Assembly (NCBI RefSeq): GCF_003610915.1
Contig: NZ_NSDJ01000001.1
Location: 1,922,001 to 1,986,000, forward strand
Origin: Rahnella variigena
Lineage (GTDB): Bacteria > Pseudomonadota > Gammaproteobacteria > Enterobacterales > Enterobacteriaceae
Direction of reading: 5' to 3'
Length of the DNA: 64,000 nucleotides
Both the position numbers and the translations under genes were made by a program. The notes beneath the pieces were generated by a model. The model searched no databases. It saw only the letters and a program-made list of their open reading frames with translations, and was not told the origin of the DNA. The stretch's first letter is position 1, and every line of letters begins with the position of its first letter. Below are positions 9,908-17,567 of the stretch, in pieces.

Positions 9908-10186
9908 AGTGGCCTCATGAAAGTTACCGGTGATATTGACCTAAGTTGTTCGGGATACTGCAGGCAGGAATGTTCTGAAATACACCTTCGCTGACAGGTC
10001 TAACCTGTTAATCATAGTGGATCTTTTGAAACCTCAGAAGTCTTGTTTTATCCTCGGGGCGGCGAACTCTGGTTTTTTGTGCCATGATTAATGGGTAAGC
10101 TGGTTTAAGTCACTAAGTTCATCGTCGGCGCTGGTTACGTTTGTTACAACTTGTCGACAATCGAATAATAAAAGGGAGAAGGATCA

Positions 10187-10768
10187 ATGAAACTTTGGCA
10201 GATAGTAGGTGGAACCGCGCTGTCTCTGACTCTTGCCGGATGCGCACAGCATCACGAGGCTCCAGCGCAGCAACCTCCAGTGAATACCGCGGCCAGCCCG
10301 GCCACTGCACCTGCGATCACCGGCCCGAACGTATCGGGTAGCGTGTTCATCAATCAGCGTGTGGCCTTGCCGCCAGATGCGGTTCTGACCGTGACCTTGT
10401 CTGATGCTTCGGTTGCTGATGCGCCGTCGCGTGTCATCTCGCAGAAAGTCGCGAGAACCCAGGGCAAACAGTCACCGTTTACCTTTATCCTGCCGTATAA
10501 CCCACAGGAAATTGCGCCTAATGCGCGTGTTCTGTTAAGTGCGGCGGTGACCATTAATGGTCAGGTAACCTTTGTTACTGACAGCATCAAAGAAGTCATC
10601 AATAACGGTCAGGGCACGCGTGCCGACCTGCAACTTGTTCCGGTCGTAGCCGTCCCTGTGGCGACTAAACCGAATGCTCTGGCGCCAATGACTAACCCGT
10701 CAAATTCGGGTCTGGGCACGGCACCGGCACCGGTAAGTGCAGTTCCGAAACAGTCAGCAACGTACTAA
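10187..10768 (+). CDS. ybaY: YbaY family outer-membrane lipoprotein
   Basis: A 193-residue lipoprotein with signal peptide MKLWQIVGGTALSLTLAG and lipobox LAGC (lipidated Cys19). An Ala/Pro-rich linker follows, then a conserved domain of about 100 residues (about 50-150) shared with the YscW/YbaY family of type III pilotin-like lipoproteins, and a Pro/Ala-rich tail. Function is unknown in E. coli, although the family fold suggests a small periplasmic beta-sandwich. The start has AAGGGAGAAGGA upstream. It is monocistronic, with a strong terminator after it. Confidence 0.88.
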   Translation: MKLWQIVGGTALSLTLAGCAQHHEAPAQQPPVNTAASPATAPAITGPNVSGSVFINQRVALPPDAVLTVTLSDASVADAPSRVISQKVARTQGKQSPFTFILPYNPQEIAPNARVLLSAAVTINGQVTFVTDSIKEVINNGQGTRADLQLVPVVAVPVATKPNALAPMTNPSNSGLGTAPAPVSAVPKQSATY

Positions 10769-10805
10769 TTCGTTACTTACTTATTCGTGACTCGTGATGA
10801 TTCAG

Positions 10806-10830
10806 GCACCGCTCCGGCGGTGCTTTTTTA
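10806..10830 (+). terminator. Rho-independent terminator of ybaY
   Basis: GCACCGC at 10806-10812 pairs with GCGGTGC at 10817-10823 around TCCG, and T6A follows. It lies between convergent ybaY and atl. Confidence 0.88.
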
Positions 10831-10853
10831 TTTGCGTAATTATGTGCGCAAAA

Positions 10854-11162
10854 CTACCACTTCCAGCCATACTTTTCTAAATCGACTTTGCCTTTCTTAA
10901 AGATAATCCCTTCGGCCAGAAGCGCCTGACGCTGACGTTTAAAGTCCTCACCCTGGAGGGAAATTTCACCGTGGCGATTAATCACCCGATGCCAGGGAAG
11001 TGTGCTGCCTTCGGGTAACTTTTTGAGCACACCGCCCACCTGACGTGCCGCCCGCGGAGAACCAGCCAGCTGAGCGACGTTGCCATAAGTCGTGACCTGA
11101 CCCGGGGGAATGGCAGCGATTATCTGGAATACGCGCTGGCGAAAGTTATCGGGCTCTGACAT
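10854..11162 (-). CDS. atl: Alkyltransferase-like protein Atl (YbaZ)
   Basis: A 102-residue homologue of the O6-alkylguanine-DNA alkyltransferase C-terminal domain. The active-site PCHR motif is replaced by PWHR (LPWHRVINRHG), so it can bind O6-alkylguanine but cannot accept the alkyl group. Family members flag such lesions for nucleotide excision repair. The arginine-finger region GSPRAARQVGG and the DNA-binding helix-turn-helix are conserved. The second in-frame Met at 11162 is chosen because AGGAGG stands 5 nt before it. The upstream Met at 11186 lacks such a site. Confidence 0.9.
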   Translation of the reverse strand: MSEPDNFRQRVFQIIAAIPPGQVTTYGNVAQLAGSPRAARQVGGVLKKLPEGSTLPWHRVINRHGEISLQGEDFKRQRQALLAEGIIFKKGKVDLEKYGWKW

Positions 11163-11268
11163 GACATCCTCCTCAGTGTTTGGCAAACAGTATGACGCAA
11201 AAAATGTCCTTCTGTCCGTCCAGATTCAGGCGTATTGTTTAAGAAAACAACGGTTGTCGGCGGTTAAC

Positions 11269-11297
11269 TTGCTTTTGCCTCGGGCATCACAGATAAT
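11269..11297 (+). promoter_or_regulatory. Candidate sigma-70 promoter of ffs
   Basis: TTGCTT at 11269-11274 and GATAAT at 11292-11297 are 17 bp apart. The start would be near 11304, leaving a 5' leader of about 40 nt to be trimmed from the 4.5S RNA precursor. Confidence 0.5.
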
Positions 11298-11345
11298 GCC
11301 CACCGCTTCGATTCTTTCAGGAGAAATGAAGCCGACAACGTCAAT

Positions 11346-11459
11346 GGGGGCCCTGTTGGTTCTCCCGCAACGCTAACTTGTTAACTCGGTCAGGTCCGGA
11401 AGGAAGCAGCCATAGCAGGTGTCGTGTGTGCCGGGATGTAGCTGGCAGGGCCTCCACCA
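11346..11459 (+). ncRNA. ffs: 4.5S RNA (signal recognition particle RNA)
   Basis: A 114-nt gene with the hallmark apical domain of SRP RNA: GGTCAGGTCCGGAAGGAAGC, with its GGAA tetraloop and asymmetric loop. The 5' end GGGGGCCCTGTTGGTTCTCC pairs with the 3' end GGCAGGGCCTCC. It matches E. coli ffs along its whole length. The RNA binds Ffh and targets inner-membrane proteins to FtsY and the translocon. Its position next to atl is as in E. coli. Confidence 0.96.
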
Positions 11460-11534
11460 ATTTCAGGCCTTCCCGTTTTATCAATCCCCTTATTTTCCCG
11501 ATTCATTACTCCCTCTTAGCCAAACTGCGCCCAT

Positions 11535-11559
11535 AAAAAAGGGCACGTTATCCGCGCCC
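11535..11559 (-). terminator. Rho-independent terminator of the ade-permease operon
   Basis: On the minus strand GGGCGCG and CGTGCCC form a 7-bp stem with one wobble pair, then T6. It lies about 30 nt beyond the permease stop codon. Confidence 0.75.
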
Positions 11560-11586
11560 TGGTTTGCTGATTGTTTACTGGTTTTT

Positions 11587-12936
11587 TTAGTGATGAACCA
11601 GCGTCGCAAAGTAATACACCAGCGGGATGGCGAGTATATACAATCCCAAAGGCACTTCGCGCACCTTACCGGCCACCACTTTAATGATGATGTAAAACAG
11701 CAGGCCACCGGCAATTCCGGTACCGAAGCTGTTGGAAATCAGGGTAATCATCACCATCATCAGCACCGGCAGCGCATCAGTGAAGTTAGCCAAATCGACC
11801 TTGCGCAGGTTACTGAACATGTTCAGGCCAATCAGGATCAGCGCAGGTGCGGTCGCTTCTTTCGGGATCATCAGCGCAACCGGTGTGAACAATAGCATCA
11901 GCAGGAACATCACTGCGGCAGACAGCGCCGTCAGGCCTGTTTTACCTCCGGCTTCTGCAGCCGCGGACGATTCTATCAGCGCGGTTGCGGCTGGGATCCC
12001 CACAATCGGGCCGAGCGCTGCGGCAACAGAGTCCACCATGAATGGACGGTTGATGTGCTTCATATTGCCATGTTCATCAAGCAACCCGGCTTCTCCGCCT
12101 ACCGCCAGCGTTGTGCCCATCGTTGAGAAGAATTCTGATGCAAAGAAGATGAACAGGAAAGGCAGGAAAGCGATATTAATCGCGCCGATCAAATCGACTT
12201 TGCCCAACAGCGGAGCCACTGAGTGGGGCAGGGAAATCCATTGTTCCGGCAGATGCGTCACACCAAACGGAATACCGGCCACGGTCGCCAGTAAAATAGC
12301 CCAGAGAATTGCTCCAGGTACTTTGCGCGCCTGCAATCCCACGGCAAGCATCAAACCGAGCAGCGCAATCAGCGCACCCGGCGCGGTGAAATCGCCTAAC
12401 GCCAGTGCATGTGTCTTTGCATTAGCCATCACCAGTCCGGCGTTACGAAAACCGAGCAGGGCAACGAAAATACCAATCGATGCCGTCAGACCGAGTTTGA
12501 TGGACTGCGGCACAGAACGTGTGACGACTTCCCGCAGACCAAAAACAGTCATCACGAAGAATAAAATACCCGACCAGCAGGCTATCCCTAATGCGATGGG
12601 CCAGCTGATGCCGTCACCGGCCAGCGTGACTCCGACCAGCACGGAACCGCCGATGCCGGGGCCGACCATAAACGGCAGATTAGCGTAGAACGCCATCAGT
12701 AATGAGCCCAGCACAAATACCAGGATCACGCCGGTTGTCGCCGCGCCTTTGTCCATCCCGCTCACTGCCAGCAAACCGGGGATCACCACCAGCAAATAAG
12801 CAGCGGCGAGGAATCCGGTGATCCCTGCCAGACATTCGGTTTTCACCCGGGTCTGGCGCTGATGTAAATGAAAGCGTCGCTGCAACCAGCTTTCCTGCGT
12901 TGAGGTTGCTACGTTTTTAACAGAACTTTCAGACAT
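11587..12936 (-). CDS. NCS2-family (AzgA type) adenine/hypoxanthine permease
   Basis: A 449-residue inner-membrane protein with about 12-14 hydrophobic segments. Family motifs include FLAAAYLLVVIPGLLAVSGM, GPGIGGSVLV, the substrate-site segment FASEFFSTMGTTLAVG, and GIPAATALIESSAAAEAGGKTG. These place it in the AzgA branch of nucleobase:cation symporter 2 with E. coli AdeP, AdeQ, GhxP and GhxQ. It lies 80 bp downstream of the adenine deaminase gene on the same strand, so adenine uptake is the simplest reading, but substrate specificity within this branch cannot be read by eye. The start has AGGGGA upstream. A GC-rich hairpin in the 80-bp gap may tune expression. Confidence 0.85.
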   Translation of the reverse strand: MSESSVKNVATSTQESWLQRRFHLHQRQTRVKTECLAGITGFLAAAYLLVVIPGLLAVSGMDKGAATTGVILVFVLGSLLMAFYANLPFMVGPGIGGSVLVGVTLAGDGISWPIALGIACWSGILFFVMTVFGLREVVTRSVPQSIKLGLTASIGIFVALLGFRNAGLVMANAKTHALALGDFTAPGALIALLGLMLAVGLQARKVPGAILWAILLATVAGIPFGVTHLPEQWISLPHSVAPLLGKVDLIGAINIAFLPFLFIFFASEFFSTMGTTLAVGGEAGLLDEHGNMKHINRPFMVDSVAAALGPIVGIPAATALIESSAAAEAGGKTGLTALSAAVMFLLMLLFTPVALMIPKEATAPALILIGLNMFSNLRKVDLANFTDALPVLMMVMITLISNSFGTGIAGGLLFYIIIKVVAGKVREVPLGLYILAIPLVYYFATLVHH

Positions 12937-13016
12937 GCTTAAATTCCCCTGACGATAATTTTTATAATGTTGTGTTTGCTATCATTTCTGTTCCGGCGTG
13001 GCGCCGGAGGGCAGAT

Positions 13017-14798
13017 TTATTCCGGCCAGATTTCCAGAACCGGGTCGACGATTTCACGCAGTCCGCCGTCAGTGAGACCTAAGTCAGTCAGATGCGGCCC
13101 GGCATTACACGCCAGACATGTGCCTTCGATGGCTTTGAAAACGCGGTAAGGGGGTTCCCAGTCGGCTATCTGTGCGCTGAGTTCACGCAAGTTTTTGAAT
13201 TGTTCAGCCAGTTGTTCCGCTGGCAATTCAGAGAGCATTCCGGCAATGGGCATATCCACTTTAGCCAGCAATGTGCCGTTTTGGCTGAGTGCCATTCCGC
13301 CGCCGCTGGAGATGAGCTGATTCGCCGCCACAACCATATCTGCGGGGGAACGTCCCAGTACCACCAGATTATGGGAATCGTGCGAGTAGGAAGTGGCAAT
13401 CGCTCCGCGCAGTTCTCCCCAGCCCTCCAGTAATGCCATTTTGGGGGTGGCGTCGTGCCGCCCGTGGCGGTGCTGTACCCAAATCAGGCTGAAGCCTTCC
13501 GGGAGTTGTACCACGCCGTCTTTGACGTCAACGGTCACTTCGCTCCACTGTGTAAAGCGTGCGCCTTTGATATTACGCAGACGGGCTTTGCCGTTTGTCA
13601 GCCCAGCAATTTTCATGCAGAAGTCGTCTGGAATAAGTGCGCTGAGCCGCATTGTGTCAAGAGGAGGTGTCACTCCACTGGCCGCCGCTGGCGTGAAGAG
13701 AAGTTTGCTCTCTTTTGCCACACAATTTCCGGCCACGTATACGGCGTGCGGATGCAGATTTTCCAATGAATCAAACGCGATGATATCTGCCGTACGGCCT
13801 GGTGCAATCAGCCCTAAATCTGAACGTTGCATGCGTATAGCGGCGTTGAAAGTCGCCATGCGCAACACATCTTCGGCACGTAACCCGTGTGAAATTAGCA
13901 ACTTGACTAACGCAATCAGCCCGCCTTTTTCCAGCAGATGATCGGGCGTAACATCATCAGTACACAGCGTAATCTGTGAGGAAAGATGTGGCAGCGCCAG
14001 CAACGCAGCAGCGATCTCCGGCAGAAGATAAGGATGCGAGCCGCGGATTTGCAGCGTCAGACCGGCGCGCAGTTTTTCCAGTGCATCTTGCGCAGAAGTC
14101 AGTTCGTGATCAGAGGTGACGCCAGCCGCCAGATAGGCTTGCAACTGTTCATCTTTCAGCCCGCGGGCATGGCCTTCGATCAGTTTGCCGCTGTTTAAAC
14201 CGGCCTCGAGAATTTCCAGCATCCGCCCGCTGCCATTAATCACGCCGTGCATATCCATGACTTCTGCAACCCCGGCGACTTCCGGCCAGCTCAGCATGGT
14301 TTGCATTTCCTGACCGTGAAAGTCAGCGCCGGACATTTCTAAACCTGGAGTGGAAGGTACGCTGGAAGGGGCTGCGCAAATCACGCGCAGAGGTAAATTA
14401 CGGCTCGACTCAACGGCATATTGCACACCGGCGACACCCAGCACATTTGCCAGTTCGTGCGGATCCCAGAACACGGTGGTCGTCCCCTGAGCAACGACAA
14501 TCCCGGCGTATTTTTCCGGCGAAAGGTGAGAGCTTTCGATATGCACATGGGTGTCGATAAGTCCCGGCGAAAGATAGCGACCGGTTAAGTCATCGACATT
14601 TTCTGCCTGAGAGAATTTTCCACGCGGATGGACGCTGGCAATCATATTGCCAATGATCCCGACATCGGCTTCGCGAATTTCCCCCGTCACCATATCGATA
14701 ACGTTTGCGTTGATAAGCAGACGATCAAAAGGGATTTTCCCTAACGCAGCCTGAACCGCGCGCTGGCGCAGGGGTAACGGAGCAATGTTTTCAGTCAT
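13017..14798 (-). CDS. ade: Adenine deaminase
   Basis: A 593-residue amidohydrolase-superfamily enzyme (E. coli Ade is 588) that deaminates adenine to hypoxanthine and ammonia. Metal and catalytic motifs are visible in order: GLIDTHVHIESSHLSP, WDPHELANVLG, GHARGLK, TSDHEL and LCTDDVTPDHL. The C-terminal ade-specific region contains HRHG and YSHDSHN. With the downstream nucleobase permease it makes an adenine uptake-and-salvage operon. In E. coli ade lies elsewhere and is cryptic. A PurR-like box and a divergent LysR gene sit upstream, suggesting purine or substrate control. Confidence 0.93.
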   Translation of the reverse strand: MTENIAPLPLRQRAVQAALGKIPFDRLLINANVIDMVTGEIREADVGIIGNMIASVHPRGKFSQAENVDDLTGRYLSPGLIDTHVHIESSHLSPEKYAGIVVAQGTTTVFWDPHELANVLGVAGVQYAVESSRNLPLRVICAAPSSVPSTPGLEMSGADFHGQEMQTMLSWPEVAGVAEVMDMHGVINGSGRMLEILEAGLNSGKLIEGHARGLKDEQLQAYLAAGVTSDHELTSAQDALEKLRAGLTLQIRGSHPYLLPEIAAALLALPHLSSQITLCTDDVTPDHLLEKGGLIALVKLLISHGLRAEDVLRMATFNAAIRMQRSDLGLIAPGRTADIIAFDSLENLHPHAVYVAGNCVAKESKLLFTPAAASGVTPPLDTMRLSALIPDDFCMKIAGLTNGKARLRNIKGARFTQWSEVTVDVKDGVVQLPEGFSLIWVQHRHGRHDATPKMALLEGWGELRGAIATSYSHDSHNLVVLGRSPADMVVAANQLISSGGGMALSQNGTLLAKVDMPIAGMLSELPAEQLAEQFKNLRELSAQIADWEPPYRVFKAIEGTCLACNAGPHLTDLGLTDGGLREIVDPVLEIWPE

Positions 14799-14898
14799 GT
14801 CAGTATCCGGATTTACAAAGTGATGGGGCTAATGTAGGGAGAGGGAATGGCTTTGCACAGATGAATTATTTTATCCGTTTATAAGATGCGGTTATGCT

Positions 14899-14914
14899 GA
14901 GCAAACGTTTTCTA
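14899..14914. promoter_or_regulatory. PurR-like operator between ade and the LysR gene
   Basis: GAGCAAACGTTTTCTA matches the core GCAAACGTTTTC of the PurR operator consensus. It lies in the divergent ade/LysR interval and overlaps a plausible -35 for ade on the minus strand (TTTGCT, with TATAAA about 16 bp downstream). It would fall inside the LysR coding region only if that gene began at the less likely ATG at 14894. Confidence 0.55.
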
Positions 14915-14938
14915 TTTTTAGCGGGATCCCTGACCATC

Positions 14939-15886
14939 ATGTCTGAACCCTGGCGCCGGTTGCCTGCGCTCTCCCTTAAGCAAATTCAATACTTTGTAAC
15001 GCTGGCGCAGTTACGCAGTTTCACCGACACGGCGAACCGTCTGGCGATCAGTCAGCCAGCTTTAAGCAGCGCACTGCGGCAAATTGAATCAGTGCTGGGG
15101 GGAAAATTATTAAACCGCACCGCTCAGGGAGTCAGCCTGACCGAACAGGGCGAAGCTGTTTTACCTTATGCAGAAAGGCTACTGAATACAGCGCATAGTG
15201 CCTTCGATGATATGCAACAAATTATGCGGCAGGGGGGTGATGGAACTTTACGTATCGGATTAGTGCCTTCAGTCAGTACGTTGTTATTCCCGGTCGTTCC
15301 GCAGTTATTATCGGAATATTTCCCTGATATGCGTGTGGAATTTCATGACCTGACAAACGATGCATTATTACTGGAACTGGAGAACGGATCTGTGGATTTT
15401 GGTATTGGTGCGACCGACAGCACGGTGCCGGATTCTGTCGCGATATATCCGCTGCTGGAAGACCCTTTTGTGGCGGTGATCCGGCGCGATGATCCCTTAT
15501 CAGAAGGTCATAATATTCCCTGGAGACAACTGGCTAAAAGGGATATTGCTTTGTTTTCAAAAGGAAATGTTAGCAGGCTGGTGAGTTCATTGATTGAAAG
15601 TAACAGGCTGAATTTGCGGGTGAGTTATCGAGTGGATTTTCAGGAGACGTTATATGGTTTAGTTCGTTCACGTCTGGCTCTGGCGATATTACCAGAGTTA
15701 TATACTGCAACACTTAATGATGATGAATTAACAGTGATTCATCTGCAGCAACCCACATTAAGTCGTACAGTTGCGATGATGCGTAAGCCTGCGCCTCTGC
15801 GCTCGCCTAAAACAGAACAATGTTTCCAGTTTCTTTTACAAACATTTCACCGGCAGATCAAAGAGAAAGCAGAAAGAAATATCTGA
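14939..15886 (+). CDS. LysR-family transcriptional regulator divergent from ade
   Basis: A 315-residue LysR regulator. The N-terminal winged helix-turn-helix (about 10-70) includes LSLKQIQYFVTLAQLRSFTD and RLAISQPALSSALRQIE. The effector domain follows from about residue 95 (GTLRIGLVPSVSTLLFPVVP). The gene is divergent from ade, the usual arrangement for a LysR activator of its neighbour, so control of the adenine operon is a reasonable inference. The start at 14939 is preferred to 14894, because the longer form adds 15 non-conserved residues over the PurR-like box. Neither start has a strong ribosome binding site. The inducer is unknown. Confidence 0.85.
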   Translation: MSEPWRRLPALSLKQIQYFVTLAQLRSFTDTANRLAISQPALSSALRQIESVLGGKLLNRTAQGVSLTEQGEAVLPYAERLLNTAHSAFDDMQQIMRQGGDGTLRIGLVPSVSTLLFPVVPQLLSEYFPDMRVEFHDLTNDALLLELENGSVDFGIGATDSTVPDSVAIYPLLEDPFVAVIRRDDPLSEGHNIPWRQLAKRDIALFSKGNVSRLVSSLIESNRLNLRVSYRVDFQETLYGLVRSRLALAILPELYTATLNDDELTVIHLQQPTLSRTVAMMRKPAPLRSPKTEQCFQFLLQTFHRQIKEKAERNI

Positions 15887-15932
15887 AGAAATAGTTAAAA
15901 ATTGCTTAAGTTATTTTGTATGAATTATGAGC

Positions 15933-15960
15933 GTCAGGTCGAAAGGTATTTCGACCTGAC
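15933..15960. terminator. Bidirectional hairpin between LysR gene and hha
   Basis: GTCAGGTCGAAA (15933-15944) and TTTCGACCTGAC (15949-15960) form a perfect 12-bp stem with a GGTA loop between two convergent genes. A T run is absent on the plus side, so the mechanism is uncertain. Confidence 0.65.
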
Positions 15961-15968
15961 TCTGTCTG

Positions 15969-16172
15969 TCAGCGTACAAATTTCCAGACTGATACCGGGA
16001 TTTTATCGTACAGCTTGTTCATCGTTAGCTCCGCTAAACGATGATCAGCTGCTGAGTAAAACAATTCCAGCTCGTCGTCGGACAGTTCATACTTATTCTT
16101 TTCAATGACACGTTCAAGTGTATCAATAGTGGTGCATTTTCTTAAACGCATCAAATAGTCGATTTTGTTCAT
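15969..16172 (-). CDS. hha: Hha/YmoA nucleoid-associated virulence modulator
   Basis: A 67-residue protein, exactly the length of Yersinia YmoA and close to it in sequence: [20 protein letters not shown], then [20 protein letters not shown] and ending PVSVWKFVR. Hha/YmoA pairs with H-NS to silence horizontally acquired and temperature-regulated genes, and with TomB it has been described as a toxin-antitoxin pair. An in-frame Met at 16205 adds 11 non-conserved residues. The Met at 16172 is preferred because AAAAGG precedes it and the length then fits. It lies 45 bp downstream of tomB on the same strand. Confidence 0.94.
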   Translation of the reverse strand: MNKIDYLMRLRKCTTIDTLERVIEKNKYELSDDELELFYSAADHRLAELTMNKLYDKIPVSVWKFVR

Positions 16173-16217
16173 CTTAGCCTTTTCATTTTTATCTGATGAC
16201 TGCATATAAATTATTAC

Positions 16218-16586
16218 TCAAGTCTTCATTAGGGTACAGATGTAGTCCCCTGAGAACATTCTGAATAATCGCTTCTTGGTCTTTTGCCATTGGCGTAAAT
16301 CAGAATCGTTAATTCCATAATTGCTGAACAGGGTGTAGGTATCATCCAGATACTCTTCAACCAGATCACTTAAATGGGTATCGTCCGGATACTTAATTTT
16401 AAAGCTCATCACAAAGGATGCAATGTGCTCAATCAGTTCATTGAGCTGCAGGTTAACAGCAGAAGTGGGGTCGTTGACCCAACCGTGGTGACTGTCACCC
16501 AGTGTCGCGATGCCTTCATCGTACAACATTTCATTCAGGTAGCGTAACTGAGCGATATCGTGCCGCTTAGGCGAGTACTCATCCAT
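16218..16586 (-). CDS. tomB: TomB, Hha toxicity modulator and biofilm protein
   Basis: A 122-residue acidic protein beginning MDEYSPKRHDIAQL, with HGWVNDPTSAVNLQLNELIE and EEYLDDTYTLFSNYGIN, all characteristic of E. coli TomB (YbaJ). TomB counters Hha, by oxygen-dependent oxidation of a conserved Hha cysteine in one model, and affects biofilm formation. It is the first gene of a tomB-hha operon. A 17-bp tandem duplication lies about 90 bp upstream. The last 20 residues diverge from E. coli. Confidence 0.93.
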   Translation of the reverse strand: MDEYSPKRHDIAQLRYLNEMLYDEGIATLGDSHHGWVNDPTSAVNLQLNELIEHIASFVMSFKIKYPDDTHLSDLVEEYLDDTYTLFSNYGINDSDLRQWQKTKKRLFRMFSGDYICTLMKT

Positions 16587-16676
16587 ATCATCCCCTCCGT
16601 AATGGTTTATTCGGTGTTGATAACACTCTGTGAGTAAACAACAAAACTTGATGGCTTACAGAAAACGGCTCTCACT

Positions 16677-16710
16677 ACTAACGCTATGAACTGACTAACG
16701 CTATGAACTG
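16677..16710. repeat. Perfect 17-bp tandem duplication upstream of tomB
   Basis: ACTAACGCTATGAACTG occurs twice head to tail (16677-16693 and 16694-16710). It lies in the 240-bp gap between tomB and the downstream hypothetical gene, in the likely tomB promoter region. No protein coding or known operator is apparent in the rest of that gap. Confidence 0.9.
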
Positions 16711-16826
16711 ACTTATACATCAAAGACAATCGCAGTCTTTGGGATGAACTTTCTCAGGCTAATTACACAACATATAATTTAAATATAATTCATTTTGAGA
16801 AAGCTGCGCAAACGTATTACTCAAAC

Positions 16827-17180
16827 TTACAATTCTTCAGCCGTTGAACCTTTGAACAAATCAATAATATCAAACTCCAGACCTGCCGGCTTTACAAGGA
16901 ATGTGACACTTTGCGTCGTGAACTCTTGTGCATTAATGTCCAGACAACCGTTGAAAATCGTCCATCTGAAATGGTAGTTCAGCGAATAACAATTTTCGCC
17001 AATTGCAACGATTGACACGATTTGCAAAGAATTGGGTTCGTAACGTGCATTTTCTGAGAAGTAAGTTAAATCACCAATTAAGGGTTCTTCAATTTCAGAT
17101 AAATAACGTTCAATAATCTGCAGCAAATCTGAAGGAGTCAGATTTTCCCCATTAATAGGGTAGGGGATAAATTTTTTCAC
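16827..17180 (-). CDS. Hypothetical protein, 117 residues
   Basis: I do not recognise this protein. The frame is open for 117 codons from a GTG start at 17180, preceded by AAAGG about 10 nt upstream. It is acidic and soluble with no signal peptide or membrane segment: MKKFIPYPINGENLTPSDLL, a central stretch of aromatic-rich beta-like sequence (YSLNYHFRWTIFNGCLDINA), and a GLEFDIIDLFKG end. The DNA is visibly AT-rich compared with neighbours, as are the flanking gaps. It lies upstream of tomB on the same strand with 240 bp between, so it is probably transcribed separately. Coding status rests on frame length and composition; a small immunity-like or regulatory protein is possible but not shown. 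Confidence 0.55.
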   Translation of the reverse strand: MKKFIPYPINGENLTPSDLLQIIERYLSEIEEPLIGDLTYFSENARYEPNSLQIVSIVAIGENCYSLNYHFRWTIFNGCLDINAQEFTTQSVTFLVKPAGLEFDIIDLFKGSTAEEL

Positions 17181-17428
17181 CGGTTTTCGCCTTTGAACTC
17201 CATACCTTTCTATTATTGCATACTTTTATCAGGATGTGTTTTGAGCAGAGAAAAAAATTTCCAGTGCGAAAAAACATAACTTTCTGATTGTAATGACAAT
17301 TAGTTTCTATTCATCAATTTTTACCCTTTTCTAACAATTTCGCCTGGCCCGGGGTGTGCAATCCTCGTTCCGAAAGGGCATCTGGTAAAAAATCGAAACA
17401 GTTCATGTATTGATACAAAGCTTAGTGT

Positions 17429-17451
17429 GTGATGTTATATTGTAACGAATG
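17429..17451. promoter_or_regulatory. Zur-like operator upstream of the metal ABC operon
   Basis: ATGTTATA at 17432-17439, a central T, and the imperfect inverse TGTAAC at 17441-17446 match the Zur consensus core ATGTTATA-N-TATAACAT of enterobacteria. The box lies 9 bp before a small ORF start and touches its ribosome binding site, so a bound repressor would block the promoter or the first transcribed bases. The 279-bp gap before it is AT-rich and holds no gene I can see. Confidence 0.7.
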
Positions 17452-17459
17452 GAGGGGCT

Positions 17460-17567
17460 ATGACCAAAACACTCTTTACACTTTCTTCGCCAGTGCGCTG
17501 TCTCGCCGTGCTGGCTGTACTGGCTATTTTATGGGCCGCAATTTACTGGGCAATATCGCTACCATGA
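17460..17567 (+). CDS. Small single-pass membrane protein leading the zinc operon, 35 residues
   Basis: The ORF opens with ATG at 17460, 2 nt after GGAGGGG (17451-17457), and encodes 35 residues. A polar start (MTKTLFTLSSPVR) is followed by a hydrophobic helix of about 20 residues (CLAVLAVLAILWAAIYWAIS). Its TGA stop overlaps the ATG of the ABC ATPase gene as ATGA, the signature of translational coupling. It has by far the best ribosome binding site of this operon head, while the ATPase has none of its own. It may be a small subunit of the transporter, or a leader whose translation gates the ATPase. I know of no described family, and it is too short for routine gene calling. Confidence 0.65.
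   Translation: MTKTLFTLSSPVRCLAVLAVLAILWAAIYWAISLP

Noticed and set aside
11732..12688. 318-codon plus-strand frame opposite the NCS2 permease
   Set aside because: Ser/Ala/Pro-rich antisense shadow with no start signal.
12989..13013. GC-rich hairpin between ade and the permease as a terminator or riboswitch
   Set aside because: The stem TCCGGCG/CGCCGGA is real, but there is no T run and no conserved purine-riboswitch core; it is noted only as a possible attenuating or processing hairpin.
17429..17563. Upstream extension of the zinc ABC ATPase
   Set aside because: It would start inside the Zur-like box and run through the 35-codon ORF in another frame; homology starts at 17564.
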